A stretch of DNA of 64,000 nucleotides from JAHJQZ01 sp963667595. GTDB taxonomy: Bacteria; Pseudomonadota; Alphaproteobacteria; Rhizobiales; Devosiaceae. The stretch lies in NCBI GenBank assembly GCA_963667595.2, contig CAXXWD010000001.1, positions 1,984,001 through 2,048,000 of the forward strand, given 5' to 3'. Made by a program: the position numbers and the translations under genes. Numbering within the stretch: the stretch's first letter is position 1; every line of letters starts with the position of its first letter. Shown one piece after another: positions 43,070-52,371 of this stretch. The notes below the pieces were generated by a model that was not told where the DNA came from, made no database searches, and saw nothing but the letters and a program-made list of their open reading frames with translations.

Positions 43070-45052
43070 ATGGCCGTCAAAAGATGGGAAGACGACACCA
43101 GCGTATGGAATGGGCCGGGCTATTTTTCTGAGACAATCCGCTATGCGCCTTCGGTCGCCAAAGGCTTTGCCAGCGGCCGCCTGATTTCATGTGTTGATGT
43201 GGTCGACTGGGACGGCGATGGCGGGCGCGACCTGCTGCTGTCGAGTTGGGATGCCTGCTATGACGGGCAAGTCTATCTGCGTCAGCAGATCGGCACCAAC
43301 GCCGATGGCACACCGGTTCTCGGTCCCGAGCAATTGGTGCCTGGCGTGCGTGGATATGTCACGGCAGTACGTGACGGCGACGTATTCCACCTCGTTTCGG
43401 CGTCGCGACTGCGCAAGGACATCCTCGTTTATCCCAATATCGGCACGAACAGTCAGCCGAAATTTGGTACGCCGTTCCGATTTGAGCTCGATGCCGATTG
43501 GGTTAGGGGCAATGAGTACATTCACCTCGCGCGGTTCGAGGATCTCGATGACGATGGACAGCTTTCGCTGGTCGTAGGCACCGACTTTTGGGACGAGTAC
43601 TGGCCAAACGGTCTCGAGTGGAATGATCATGGCTACAAGGCCTATGATGCCGCGGGCAGATGGCTTGGCGGCCCGCTTCGTGGCTATGTCTACATTTTCA
43701 AGAACAGCGGCAGCCTCACTGAGCCTCGGCTCGACAGGGGACAGCCGATACGGACCGGTGGGCAACCGCTCGAGGTCTATGGGCAGTTGGCGCCGGCCTT
43801 CGGCCGTTTCGGCCCGGCGGGCCGGCGCGGCCTGATCTCCGGCGAATTCTGGAACGTTCTGCACATGGCGCCGGATTACCGCGATGGCAATGTCGGTGCA
43901 CCGGATCTCGTCAGAGACGCTGGCGGTGCGGCGCTTGCGCTCGACCATTGTATCAATATCCCTTGCGTCACCGACTGGAACGGCGATGGCAGGCCGGACA
44001 TATTGGTCGGTGCTGAAGATGGCTATGTCAGCTTTCTGGAAAACGTCACGACCGATCCCGCTGAGCCGCCTCGGTTCAGGAAAGCCGGGCGTGTCGAGAC
44101 GACGGCCCCCATCGTGCATGCCGGCGTGCTGCCTGTGCCGGCGGCTCACGACTTCAACGGCAACGGGCTTTGCGATCTTGTTGTTGGCAATAGCGGCGGT
44201 GAGTTGCTGTTCTATCCCAATCTTGGTCCTGCCGAGGCGCCGGCGCTAGGCCGCGAAGTGCGATTGCAGGCCGGAGGAAAGGACATCGCCATCAGTGCCG
44301 GTCTGGACGGGTCGATCCAGGGGCCGTCGGAAAAGATGTTCGGCTACACGTGTCCGACTATTGTCGACTGGGACGGAGATGGCCATCCCGACATCCTGAT
44401 GAGCGATGTCACCGGCTATCACACTCTTTACCAGAACGAGACGCATGGCTATCCGCCGAGCTTCCGACCAGCGCAGATGCTGACCTATGCCGGCATGCCG
44501 CTCAAGACCGTGTGGCGCGTCCGCCCAGCAGTCGTCGATTGGCTGGGTGACGGCAATCTCCACTATCTGAGCTTGGACGAAGAGGGGCGGCTGGCTGATT
44601 ACAGGCGGCAGTCGAATACGGTCTTGACCGATAAGCGCCTGCTTTTGTCGGAAGATGGCGCAGAAATCCGCTTCACCGAGGATGTCGGCGGCGGTCAGGG
44701 GCGCGTCAAGCTCTGCGTCTGCGACTGGACCGGTACAGGACGCCTCGATCTCATTGTGGGCACGCACGCTCGCGCCTCGATACCACCGGGCAGGATTGGT
44801 CAGCCGCGCCACACGACCGGCCAGGCCGGAATTTTCTATTTCGAGAATGTCGGCGGCAATGCCGACCCGCGTTTCGCGCCCCCCAGACCTTTCAGATACA
44901 AAGGTGAGGTTATCGCGCTGGCCATGCATGCCTGTTCGCCTGAGGCCGTGGACTGGACCGGAAGCGGCGCATTGGGACTTGTCGTCGGCGTCGAAGACGG
45001 TAGCCTTGTCTGGTTCGAGCGGGAGCACCTGTCCTGGAACGACCCAGATTGA
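43070..45052 (+). CDS. Cytosolic FG-GAP/VCBS-repeat beta-propeller protein
   Basis: 660 residues from the ATG at 43070 (GGGAC upstream; 43037 is an alternative start). Eight Asp-rich calcium-type loops recur through the protein: DWDGDGGRD, DLDDDGQLS, DWNGDGRPD, DFNGNGLCD, DWDGDGHPD, DWLGDGNLH, DWTGTGRLD and DWTGSGALG. This pattern fits a seven- or eight-bladed propeller. No signal peptide or membrane segment is visible, which is unusual, as most such proteins are secreted. It is followed 8 bases later by a shikimate dehydrogenase homologue. A role as lyase, hydrolase or binding protein cannot be decided. Confidence 0.75.
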   Translation: MAVKRWEDDTSVWNGPGYFSETIRYAPSVAKGFASGRLISCVDVVDWDGDGGRDLLLSSWDACYDGQVYLRQQIGTNADGTPVLGPEQLVPGVRGYVTAVRDGDVFHLVSASRLRKDILVYPNIGTNSQPKFGTPFRFELDADWVRGNEYIHLARFEDLDDDGQLSLVVGTDFWDEYWPNGLEWNDHGYKAYDAAGRWLGGPLRGYVYIFKNSGSLTEPRLDRGQPIRTGGQPLEVYGQLAPAFGRFGPAGRRGLISGEFWNVLHMAPDYRDGNVGAPDLVRDAGGAALALDHCINIPCVTDWNGDGRPDILVGAEDGYVSFLENVTTDPAEPPRFRKAGRVETTAPIVHAGVLPVPAAHDFNGNGLCDLVVGNSGGELLFYPNLGPAEAPALGREVRLQAGGKDIAISAGLDGSIQGPSEKMFGYTCPTIVDWDGDGHPDILMSDVTGYHTLYQNETHGYPPSFRPAQMLTYAGMPLKTVWRVRPAVVDWLGDGNLHYLSLDEEGRLADYRRQSNTVLTDKRLLLSEDGAEIRFTEDVGGGQGRVKLCVCDWTGTGRLDLIVGTHARASIPPGRIGQPRHTTGQAGIFYFENVGGNADPRFAPPRPFRYKGEVIALAMHACSPEAVDWTGSGALGLVVGVEDGSLVWFEREHLSWNDPD

Positions 45053-45060
45053 GCACGTAA

Positions 45061-45903
45061 ATGCCCCTAACCAATATGTCTTCGGGTTTCGTCGAAATCA
45101 GCGGTTCGACCCTGATCCTCGGCATGCTCGGAGATCCGATCGCGCAAGTGAGGACCCCGCAGACCATCAATCCGATCTTCGCGGCGCTGGGAGTCGATAT
45201 CGTTTGTGTGCCGCTGCATGTGTCGGCAAGCGATCTGTCCGCGTTGTGGGCGGGGTTGCGCAGCGTTCAAAACTTCATCGGGTTCACGGTGACTCTTCCA
45301 CACAAGCACGACGCGCTTCGGCTATGTGACAGCCTCGATGCCGAAGCCGTGCGCGTGAACGCGGTCAACGTGGTGCGTCGCGAGGCGGATGGCGCGTTTC
45401 GCGGCTATCAGTTCGACAGCCGCGGCTTCATCGTCGGGCTGCACCGGCAGGGGCACGATCCGCGTGGACGCGACTGCCTGATCGTCGGGTCGGGAGGTGC
45501 GGCAAGAGCAATCGCCTTCGGCCTGCTCGATGCCGGCGCGGCCGGGGTGACCATCACCGACCGGGATAAGGACAACGCCAGGGCGCTGGCCGAGGACATC
45601 AACCGGAAGATGAAGCGAGCCTGCGCCAAAGACGGCCTGCCGGACCCTGAGGGGCATCAGATTCTGGTCAACGCCACACCGATGGGATTATCCGTGGACG
45701 ATCCGCTGCCGCTGCCTGTCGAGCGAATCGATGCAACCATGCTTGTCGCCGATGCCATTGCGGACCCTCCGATCACCCGGTTTCTTGAGGAAGCCCGAAA
45801 AAGAGGCGCAGCCATCCATTCCGGAGAGCACATGCTGATCAATCAGGTTGGTCTGATCGCTCAGCACTTCGCCGATGGCATGGCGCAGTACGGTCCCGCC
45901 TGA
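45061..45903 (+). CDS. Shikimate/quinate dehydrogenase-family protein (AroE-like)
   Basis: 280 residues. N-terminal substrate domain with the catalytic Lys in FTVTLPHKHDA near residue 82, substrate Asp in YQFDSRGF near 120 (NTDG in true AroE is changed to FDSR), and NADP fold VGSGGAARAIAFGL near 142. NATPMGL near 202 is present. The altered substrate loop suggests a compound other than shikimate. Co-transcribed with the propeller gene and regulated in a catabolic setting. Confidence 0.83.
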   Translation: MPLTNMSSGFVEISGSTLILGMLGDPIAQVRTPQTINPIFAALGVDIVCVPLHVSASDLSALWAGLRSVQNFIGFTVTLPHKHDALRLCDSLDAEAVRVNAVNVVRREADGAFRGYQFDSRGFIVGLHRQGHDPRGRDCLIVGSGGAARAIAFGLLDAGAAGVTITDRDKDNARALAEDINRKMKRACAKDGLPDPEGHQILVNATPMGLSVDDPLPLPVERIDATMLVADAIADPPITRFLEEARKRGAAIHSGEHMLINQVGLIAQHFADGMAQYGPA

Positions 45904-45921
45904 AGGTCGCAACGGTCGGGA

Positions 45922-46722
45922 TCAGGCCTTTTCAGAAACGGTTGCGTCGGCGAAGGACATCAACGCATCGATGCCGCGGAGCTGATCCGCGGTGGCCTTC
46001 AGTTTCGGCAGATAGTCAATCAGCTTCTCCGCTGACAGGCGCGAGTGGGGACCCGCGATCGACAGAGTCGCAACCACGGTTTCCTTGCATTTGACGCTGT
46101 GAATACCGACGGCAATTGCGACGATGCCCGGGTCTGCCTCTTCGAGAGCCAGCCCGTAACCACGTTTTCTCGTCTCGGCGAGATCGGCCTGCAGTGCCTC
46201 AACGGTCTGGATCACGTTGGGGCCATGCTTTTCCGGTGTGCCGAAACCGTCCCGCAGGACATTGCGCAGGGCCTGCTCTGTGGTGAGCGAGGCAAGCCAG
46301 ACCTTACCTGTCGCGGTCGCGTGCAGAACGACATCGTGACCAACCACCGGGTCAACGACGAGCCGGCTCCTGGCTCCTTGCGCCTTGGCGATCCAGACGA
46401 GCTTGTCTTGATTGACCACGGACAGCCGCACGAGTTCACCGACCTCTTCGGCAAGCCGATCCAGAAGAAACTGGCACTCCTCGAGTATCTGGGTGTTCAT
46501 CAGGAAAGTGATCCCCAGTCCTGGCAGACGCAGGGTCAGGCGATAGTCGCGCGAAGGCAGTTGCGTAACGAAGGCGGTGTCGCAAAGCGCATTGAGCATG
46601 CGATGTGCGGCGCTTTTGGGAATATTGGCGCGTGAGGCGACTTCGCCCAGTGAGAGACCTTGTCGGCACTCGGACAGGATCTCGAGAATGGTGAAATAGC
46701 GCGTAATGTTGGACGAAACCAT
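45922..46722 (-). CDS. IclR-family transcriptional regulator
   Basis: 266 residues. Winged HTH in residues 8-65 (LSLGEVASRANIPKSAAHRM) and an IclR effector domain (ARSRLVVDPVVGHDVVLHATATGK near 130, GYGLALEEADPGIVAIAVGI near 190). It is placed between the propeller/AroE-like genes and the ABC transporter, whose promoters share a motif, so it is the likely regulator of both. Convergent with the AroE-like gene, 18 bases apart. Confidence 0.86.
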   Translation of the reverse strand: MVSSNITRYFTILEILSECRQGLSLGEVASRANIPKSAAHRMLNALCDTAFVTQLPSRDYRLTLRLPGLGITFLMNTQILEECQFLLDRLAEEVGELVRLSVVNQDKLVWIAKAQGARSRLVVDPVVGHDVVLHATATGKVWLASLTTEQALRNVLRDGFGTPEKHGPNVIQTVEALQADLAETRKRGYGLALEEADPGIVAIAVGIHSVKCKETVVATLSIAGPHSRLSAEKLIDYLPKLKATADQLRGIDALMSFADATVSEKA

Positions 46723-47291
46723 AACCGTTCCAATCGAAATGCTATTCTAAAATGACACGTAGGGCGCGCATTGCCAAGTGGCTGCGAAGGGCCTGACGCG
46801 CTTCAGGCGTCATGGCGGTGCTGCATCCGGCGTGCGCGACTGGCCTGCAACCGGTCGACTCGGATGCGGAGTCGGGGGCACTGAAACACCATTCCAGCAC
46901 GGGTCATCATATGCTGACGGTGCTGATGCAGATGCGGGGCGCCAAAATCTAAAAAAGCAATGCATGTCCGGCAGTTCCTTGATCGTAGGGCAATGCAACC
47001 AATCCGGTTTGCCCCTTTGCCTCTGGCCAGCCGCTTTCTTGAGGCCAGATGAACCTGTGTGGATTGCGGTGCAGTCAACTCGGCAACAGCTGGTCAGATT
47101 TGCTGGGGAGGGTGGCGTTGCGACTGCTTGCCTGTGTGTTCGCCGGGTCCGTTCAGTGAAATTTCCCCCCACTAAAAATTCCGAAAATCGCAACGATATT
47201 CCGGAATATGAAACGCGGATCTCGTGGGTGAGACGGCGTTCATAGGTAGCAAAATAGAGGTGAAAAAGCCGCATTCTCACACAAAGAGCGA
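46723..47291. other. Intergenic region upstream of the NMT1-type ABC operon
   Basis: No convincing gene in about 570 bp. Open frames on both strands lack ribosome-binding sites and recognisable domains. The iclR promoter lies at its left end, where GTTCCAATCG (46727-46736) resembles the reverse complement of the shared TATATGGAAC motif. Confidence 0.45.
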
Positions 47292-47308
47292 AAAATACGA
47301 AGTATTTT
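47292..47308. promoter_or_regulatory. Perfect 17-bp palindrome upstream of the ABC operon
   Basis: AAAATAC (47292-47298), GAA, GTATTTT (47302-47308): an AT-rich perfect dyad 128 bases upstream of the permease start. Confidence 0.4.
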
Positions 47309-47389
47309 CAATATGTTGTGCGTGCGACAATCCGCGTAAGGCATGGCGTCATAGCGTGTGCCTTGACCAAAATGAGAATAGTGTTTTAT

Positions 47390-47406
47390 ATGGAACGACT
47401 TTCCAT
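47390..47406. promoter_or_regulatory. IclR-box-like palindrome upstream of the ABC operon
   Basis: ATGGAA (47390-47395), CGACT, TTCCAT (47401-47406). The core TGGAA-N5-TTCCA has the half-sites and spacing of the E. coli IclR box. It is 30 bases upstream of the first permease ATG, a repressor-type position. Confidence 0.6.
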
Positions 47407-47435
47407 TTTCTAGCTATCAGAACGAAAGCTACGAT

Positions 47436-48251
47436 ATGCCAGGATCCTCTGCCGTCCGCGAAAGCCAGATGGAACATCTCTGGAAAGCCGCTCCCACCCT
47501 GTCGGTTGCGGCGTTGCTTTTGTTCTGGGAGTTCGGGATTGGCCTGACTGGCCTGCCTGACTACATCGTGCCGCGTCCGAGCACCTTCATGACAACTCTG
47601 TTCCAGGGGTGGGCGGCGCCCGATGTGCAGGGATCGGACACCCTAGATCTTGCCGGGCACACCTGGGCGACGCTGGAGATCATCATCATAGGCTTTTTCG
47701 CCGGCGTGATCGTCGCCGTCCCCATGGGGCTAGCGATCGGGTTGGTGCCGGCGCTCGAGAAATCGCTCTACTATCTCATCGTCATTCTCAATACGATGCC
47801 GAAAGTGGCCCTGGCGCCGCTGCTGACCGTCTGGGCCGGGCAGGGCGCTCTACCGAACATCATCCTCGTCGCCATTTCGTCCTTCATTCCAGTGCTCGTC
47901 GATGCCATTGCTGGGTTCAAGTATATTGACCCGCGTATCACCTATCTGGCCAAATCGACCGGTGCGAGCTTCTGGCAGATGTTTATCTACATTCGCCTGC
48001 CCTCGGCGCTGCCGCACCTGATTTCGGGACTGAGGACGTCGCTGCTCATCTCGATCGTCACAGCGATCGTTGTCGAGTACGTCTCCGCCACTCAAGGCCT
48101 GGGCTATGCCGCCATGCGCGGCGTCCTGAACGACGACATCTCCATGGTTTTCGCCATCGTTGCCATTGGCACGATCATCGGTTTCACGGCCACGATCATC
48201 ATGGACGTCGTCGAACGTCTGGCGCTGCCCTGGAAAACGGCACGTAAATAA
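47436..48251 (+). CDS. ABC transporter permease (SsuC/TauC/ThiX class)
   Basis: 271 residues, six predicted helices. EAA loop YLAKSTGASFWQMFIYIRLP near residue 170, with the PRPSTFMTTL segment after helix 1, as in sulfonate, nitrate or pyrimidine-precursor permeases. ATG 47436 is used; 47469 is an alternative. First gene of an operon that encodes two different permeases, a binding protein and an ATPase. Confidence 0.85.
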   Translation: MPGSSAVRESQMEHLWKAAPTLSVAALLLFWEFGIGLTGLPDYIVPRPSTFMTTLFQGWAAPDVQGSDTLDLAGHTWATLEIIIIGFFAGVIVAVPMGLAIGLVPALEKSLYYLIVILNTMPKVALAPLLTVWAGQGALPNIILVAISSFIPVLVDAIAGFKYIDPRITYLAKSTGASFWQMFIYIRLPSALPHLISGLRTSLLISIVTAIVVEYVSATQGLGYAAMRGVLNDDISMVFAIVAIGTIIGFTATIIMDVVERLALPWKTARK

Positions 48252-48272
48252 TCATGAAAAGGGAGTAAGGCT

Positions 48273-49271
48273 ATGAAATCAGTTTTTGCGAAACTCGCGG
48301 TCGGGGCGTTCGCCGCCCTTGCCCTCGCGGGCGGCGCCGTCGCCCAGGACAAGGTGGGCTTCACGCTCAACTGGACCGCGGATCCCGGGCACGCGCCCTA
48401 TTTCTACGGTCAGTCGCTCGGCCTTTACCAGGATGAAGGCATCACCCTGAAGATCTTCCAGGGCCGTGGCTCCGGCAACACCTCGCAGCTTGTCGCCGCC
48501 GGTCAGACCGATATCGGCATCGTCGATACGGCCAGCGCCATCAACCTCGCCGCGCGCGGCGCTCCGATCAAGATCATCGGCGTCATCGAGCACGTGTCGG
48601 GCTGGGCGTTGATGGTCAAGGACGGTTCGCCCATCACCTCGCCCAAGGATCTCGAGGGCAAGACCATGGGCATTTCCTCGGGCACGGCCCAGAAAGCGCT
48701 GTTCACCGCGCTCGCAGCCGCCAACGACATCGATATGAGCAAGGTAGAAATCGTCAATTACGACAACGCCGCAGCGCTTTCCATGCTTTCGGAAGAGCGC
48801 GTCGATGCGATCATTGAGGTGCCGGACATTATGGGTCCGCGCCTTGATGAACGCGGCGTGGCGTCCCGCTCTCTCTATCTGAGGGATTATAGCGTTCCGC
48901 TTTTCGGGATCTCGATCATTGCAAGCGAGGATACGCTTGCCAATCGCCCGGATATGGTGCGCGGGTTCCTCAAGGCGACTGCTGAGAGCCTTAAGGCGAC
49001 CATCGCGGACCGTGAGGCGGCCGTCGATGTCCTGCTCAGCCGCTATCCCGATGCCGGCGAGCGCGAAGCGGCGCTTCACACCGTCAACAGCCGCGCCGAC
49101 AGCCTGTACTGCGCCAAGGATTCCTTGGGCCTGCTGCAGCCGTCGAAAGCCAATCTGGACGGCGCCTTCGACATCATGACCACCTATATGGGCGTCGACT
49201 CCAGCAACCCGATCGACTTCTACTACGTCGATGAGTTCCTCCCGAACCCGCCTGTCGCCTGCAAGGACTAG
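48273..49271 (+). CDS. NMT1/THI5-like ABC substrate-binding protein
   Basis: 332 residues with signal peptide (MKSVFAKLAVGAFAALALAG, cleaved after VAQ). Mature start KVGFTLNWTADPGHAPYFY and the segments GSGNTSQLVAAGQTDIGIVD and LEGKTMGISSGTAQKALF are typical of NMT1-type proteins, which bind pyrimidine precursors, sulfonates or aromatic acids. Ligand not readable. GGGAGTAAGG precedes the ATG. Confidence 0.86.
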   Translation: MKSVFAKLAVGAFAALALAGGAVAQDKVGFTLNWTADPGHAPYFYGQSLGLYQDEGITLKIFQGRGSGNTSQLVAAGQTDIGIVDTASAINLAARGAPIKIIGVIEHVSGWALMVKDGSPITSPKDLEGKTMGISSGTAQKALFTALAAANDIDMSKVEIVNYDNAAALSMLSEERVDAIIEVPDIMGPRLDERGVASRSLYLRDYSVPLFGISIIASEDTLANRPDMVRGFLKATAESLKATIADREAAVDVLLSRYPDAGEREAALHTVNSRADSLYCAKDSLGLLQPSKANLDGAFDIMTTYMGVDSSNPIDFYYVDEFLPNPPVACKD

Positions 49272-49350
49272 CGGGATCATCGGCAGATGAGCGGCCAAGC
49301 GTCCTCCCGTGCGGCCGCTCATCTCCCAAATCAGAGCCAAGGATGTGGTC

Positions 49351-50118
49351 ATGCGTGCCCAAAAAGCTCTCCAGTCAGTCGGCGGTCCAGCCCTCACCGT
49401 AGTCGGTTTGCTTATCGTATGGATAGCGGTTGAGGCGATCTGGGGGATTCCGCGGTATCTGCTGCCGACACCGGGCGAGGTTGCGGCGGCGACGGGTGCG
49501 AACCTGCCGATGGTTTGGCAAAGCATCGTCGCGACGACCAATATCATCCTGAGCGGCTTCATTCTCAGCATCGTGCTGGCCGTGCCGGCCGGCTACCTGA
49601 TTGCCAGGACCAAGCCGGGCAACTACATCCTCTACCCGATCCTTCTGGTCGTTCAGTTCGTGCCCAAGACCATTCTGGCGCCCTTGCTGCTGGTCTATCT
49701 GGGCATCGGTTTCGTGCCCAAGACCGCGCTGGTCTTCCTGATGACCTTCTTCCCGCTGCTGATGGAAAGCATCACCGGTTTCCGCAATATCGACGAGCGT
49801 CTCTACTACACGACCAAATCGATGGGCGCGAACTGGATGCAGACATTCAGCCTGATGGAGCTTCCTGCCGCCATGGTTCACATCTATGCCGGGATGAAGA
49901 CTGCCGTGGTCTACGCTATTACCGCAGCCGTCGTAGCCGAATATGTCGGATCCAATGAAGGCGTCGGCTTCCTCATCCTTTATGCCTCCAGCGATATGGA
50001 CATGCCACTTATATTCGTTGGCGTTCTGAGCGCTTCGGTCCTTGGCGTGGCGTTGAGTCTGGTGCTGGCTCTGTTCGAGAAGCTGCTGCTGCCCTGGCAC
50101 CACGCCCAGGAACACTAG
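49351..50118 (+). CDS. Second ABC transporter permease (SsuC/TauC class)
   Basis: 255 residues from ATG 49351, chosen because AAGGA lies 7 bases upstream. Six helices and the EAA-type loop YYTTKSMGANWMQTFSLMELP near residue 165 (read in two parts). RYLLPTPGEVAAA follows helix 1. Together with the first permease it would form a heterodimeric channel, unlike the homodimers usual in this class. Confidence 0.84.
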   Translation: MRAQKALQSVGGPALTVVGLLIVWIAVEAIWGIPRYLLPTPGEVAAATGANLPMVWQSIVATTNIILSGFILSIVLAVPAGYLIARTKPGNYILYPILLVVQFVPKTILAPLLLVYLGIGFVPKTALVFLMTFFPLLMESITGFRNIDERLYYTTKSMGANWMQTFSLMELPAAMVHIYAGMKTAVVYAITAAVVAEYVGSNEGVGFLILYASSDMDMPLIFVGVLSASVLGVALSLVLALFEKLLLPWHHAQEH

Positions 50119-50146
50119 AAAAAAACGAAAGTTGGGTTCCGCTCCG

Positions 50147-50962
50147 ATGCAAAATTCCGCTTCCACAGAACTGCGTGACGCACCGTCAACAACCAAAGTG
50201 GGTTCCTCGATTTTGTTCGACAAGATCGAGCGGCACTTTGGTGATTTTCATGCACTCGGCCCCATCAGCATCGATGTGAAACCGGGTGAGTTCGTGTCGA
50301 TCATCGGTCCCTCGGGATGTGGCAAGAGCACGTCTATGCTTATTGCCGCCGGGCTGTTGGAGAAATCGAGCGGCAGCCTGAAGATCAACGGCAAGGAACT
50401 CAGTGGCCCGCAGACCGATATCGGCATCGTGTTTCAAGACCACCTGCTGCTCGAATTCCGCAAGGCCATGTCCAATGTCATGATCCAGCAGGAAATTCGC
50501 CACCTGCCCAAGCAGGAGACGCGTGAATACGCCGAAGAGCTTTTCGGACAGTTGGGGCTCAAAGGTGCCGAAGACCGCTATCCCAACCAGTTGTCGGGTG
50601 GTATGCGGCAGCGTGTGGCCATTGCGCGCGCGCTAGTGCACAAACCCTCCGTTTTGTTCATGGACGAACCGTTCGGCGCCCTGGACGCGATCACACGGAC
50701 CCAGATCCGGCACGACCTCGAAAAGCTATGGCTCGATAGGGGCATGACGGTCCTGTTCATCACCCATTCGGTTGACGAGGCCATCGGCCTGTCCGATCGG
50801 GTTCTGGTCATGTCCAAGAATCCGGGCCAGATCATCGAGGAAATCCCGATCGACCTGCCGCGCCCGCGTCCTTTCCATCTCGGCGACTATCCGGACTTCG
50901 CCGAATATGCACACCGCATCTACACGATCTTCGAAAAGCTGGGCATCTACAACTTCAAATAG
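50147..50962 (+). CDS. ABC transporter ATPase (SsuB/TauB class)
   Basis: 271 residues from ATG 50147; a TTG at 50132 is an alternative. Walker A GPSGCGKSTS near 60, signature LSGGMRQRVAIARA near 158, Walker B VLFMDEPFGALD, and ITHSVDEAIGLSDRV switch region. Q-loop is VFQDHLLLEFRKAM, where LLPW is more usual. Last gene of the operon; no clear terminator is seen in the following 150 bases. Confidence 0.87.
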   Translation: MQNSASTELRDAPSTTKVGSSILFDKIERHFGDFHALGPISIDVKPGEFVSIIGPSGCGKSTSMLIAAGLLEKSSGSLKINGKELSGPQTDIGIVFQDHLLLEFRKAMSNVMIQQEIRHLPKQETREYAEELFGQLGLKGAEDRYPNQLSGGMRQRVAIARALVHKPSVLFMDEPFGALDAITRTQIRHDLEKLWLDRGMTVLFITHSVDEAIGLSDRVLVMSKNPGQIIEEIPIDLPRPRPFHLGDYPDFAEYAHRIYTIFEKLGIYNFK

Positions 50963-51110
50963 CCGAGATCGAGGCGGGCAGGACCGCGCGCATCACGCCT
51001 GCGGGTCATGAGGACTTGCATATTGGCCCGGCTTGTCGGCGCGCAGTTCGACAACCGCTCGTCCTCGGGCCTTTGCGGGCTGCTGGCGGACAACCTCAAT
51101 ATGTTGGGCC

Positions 51111-51269
51111 ATGCTGGATCCGATACGCAGTGTCTGCCCAGTGTGCGGGTGGCTGGACGTGTCCGAGGCCAGCAAACTCAGCAACATCTTGGTCATGATC
51201 GCCCGCCTTATGGAAACCTCGGACCTTGAGGAACGCATTGAAGCTCTTGAGCAGCTAAGGGTGGGCTGA
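51111..51269 (+). CDS. Fragment of a small accessory (phage-type) protein
   Basis: 52 codons ending LSNILVMIARLMETSDLEERI and a short EALEQLRVG tail. The C-terminal charged helix resembles the end of the DUF5681-type protein at 60.6-61.0 kb (RDRLEELEKLL), so this may be the C-terminal remnant of a related gene whose 5' part is lost at the edge of the mobile region. It ends 1 base before the next ATG. No function assigned. Confidence 0.4.
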   Translation: MLDPIRSVCPVCGWLDVSEASKLSNILVMIARLMETSDLEERIEALEQLRVG

Positions 51270-51348
51270 GATGGCGCACCCCCTAAAAAGCCGCATCGCC
51301 AAGATCGAAACGCGCCGCCGCCCGCCCGTTCGAATTTGCTACCGCGTC

Positions 51349-52314
51349 CTAGGTGTTCAGTCCCGGCATTTGATGGAGTGGATCGAGAATGAATCGATCC
51401 GGCTCTGAAGTCCAGCGTTTGCAGATGAACTCGTATGGGGTGAGGCCTTTGAGGGCCTTAAGGCGACGGCCAAAGTTATAGGCGTTGATGAAGTCCTGAA
51501 GGTGCCGGCGCAACTGGTCGTGACTGTCGTAATGGAAGCGCTTGACGGTCGCCTCCTTGATGGTTCGGTTCATGCGCTCGACCTGGCCGTTGGTCCATGG
51601 GTGGTTCGGTTTGGTCAACCGATGCTCGATGCCGTTGTCGATGCAGACGCGATCAAACATGTGGATGCGCAGTCGCGCCGTGGGGCCATTCCTGCGGGAG
51701 GGCAGATCGCAGAACTGGGTACCGTTGTCGGTGAGCACGGTGTGGATCTGGTAGGGCACGGCCTCGATCAGGGCCTTCAGGAAGGCGGCGGCAGCGTGCA
51801 CCGTTGCGCTTGTCTCAAGGCGGGCAAAGGCAAACTTCGAGGTGCGGTCGATGGCAACGAAGAGCTGGAGTTTACCCTCGGCTGTCTGGACCTGGGCAAT
51901 ATCGACATGGAAGTAGCCGATCGGATAACGCTTGAACTTCTTCTTGGGCTTTTTGTCGCCCTCTACTTCCGGCAACCGGGATATCCCGTGCCGTTGCAGG
52001 CAGCGGTGCAGTGAAGACCGCGTTAGGTGTGGGATCGTCGGTTGCAGGGCGTAGAGGCAGTCGTCCAATGGCAGCAAAGTGTGCTTGCGAAAGGCGACGA
52101 TGACGGCCTCCTCCTCGAGAGACAGCACCGTCGAGTGCGGCACTTTCGGCCCCGTCGGCAGATCGACGGTCGAGGTCCGCCTCTTCCACTTGGCGACCGT
52201 TTTCTGGTTGATCCCATAGCGCCTAGCCAGCGCTCTCAGGCTCTCTTGACTATTTTGTATCGCTCGACGGACCGCCTCTGTCGTCGTGGCGCTGCCGTGT
52301 AGAACCTGTCCCAT
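51349..52314 (-). CDS. IS481-family transposase
   Basis: 321 residues from ATG 52314, chosen because GGAGG lies 8 bases upstream; ATG 52329 is possible. N-terminal HTH (ALARRYGINQKTVAKWKRR near 30) and DDE core: GYFHVDIAQVQ, VLTDNGTQFCD and NGQVERMNRTI. The stop codon TAG is formed by the CTAG target duplication outside the element itself. The reading frame is intact, so the copy may be active. Confidence 0.9.
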   Translation of the reverse strand: MGQVLHGSATTTEAVRRAIQNSQESLRALARRYGINQKTVAKWKRRTSTVDLPTGPKVPHSTVLSLEEEAVIVAFRKHTLLPLDDCLYALQPTIPHLTRSSLHRCLQRHGISRLPEVEGDKKPKKKFKRYPIGYFHVDIAQVQTAEGKLQLFVAIDRTSKFAFARLETSATVHAAAAFLKALIEAVPYQIHTVLTDNGTQFCDLPSRRNGPTARLRIHMFDRVCIDNGIEHRLTKPNHPWTNGQVERMNRTIKEATVKRFHYDSHDQLRRHLQDFINAYNFGRRLKALKGLTPYEFICKRWTSEPDRFILDPLHQMPGLNT

Positions 52315-52371
52315 AGCGCATCCCTCCATGCCGAAGAAAACAATGCTCCATCAAAACTCGGGATCAAACAA
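51353..52371 (-). mobile_element. IS481-family insertion sequence, complete copy
   Basis: About 1.02 kb. Terminal inverted repeats begin TGTTCAGTCCCGG at 51354 and, on the minus strand, TGTTTGATCCCGAG at 52370; 19 of the first 25 positions match. The element is flanked by CTAG (51349-51352 and 52372-52375), the target duplication. One transposase gene fills it. A second, disrupted copy in the opposite orientation lies at 62203. Confidence 0.88.

Noticed and set aside
46778..47245. A 155-codon open frame between iclR and the ABC operon
   Set aside because: No ribosome-binding site, no domain, and a competing frame on the other strand; treated as non-coding.
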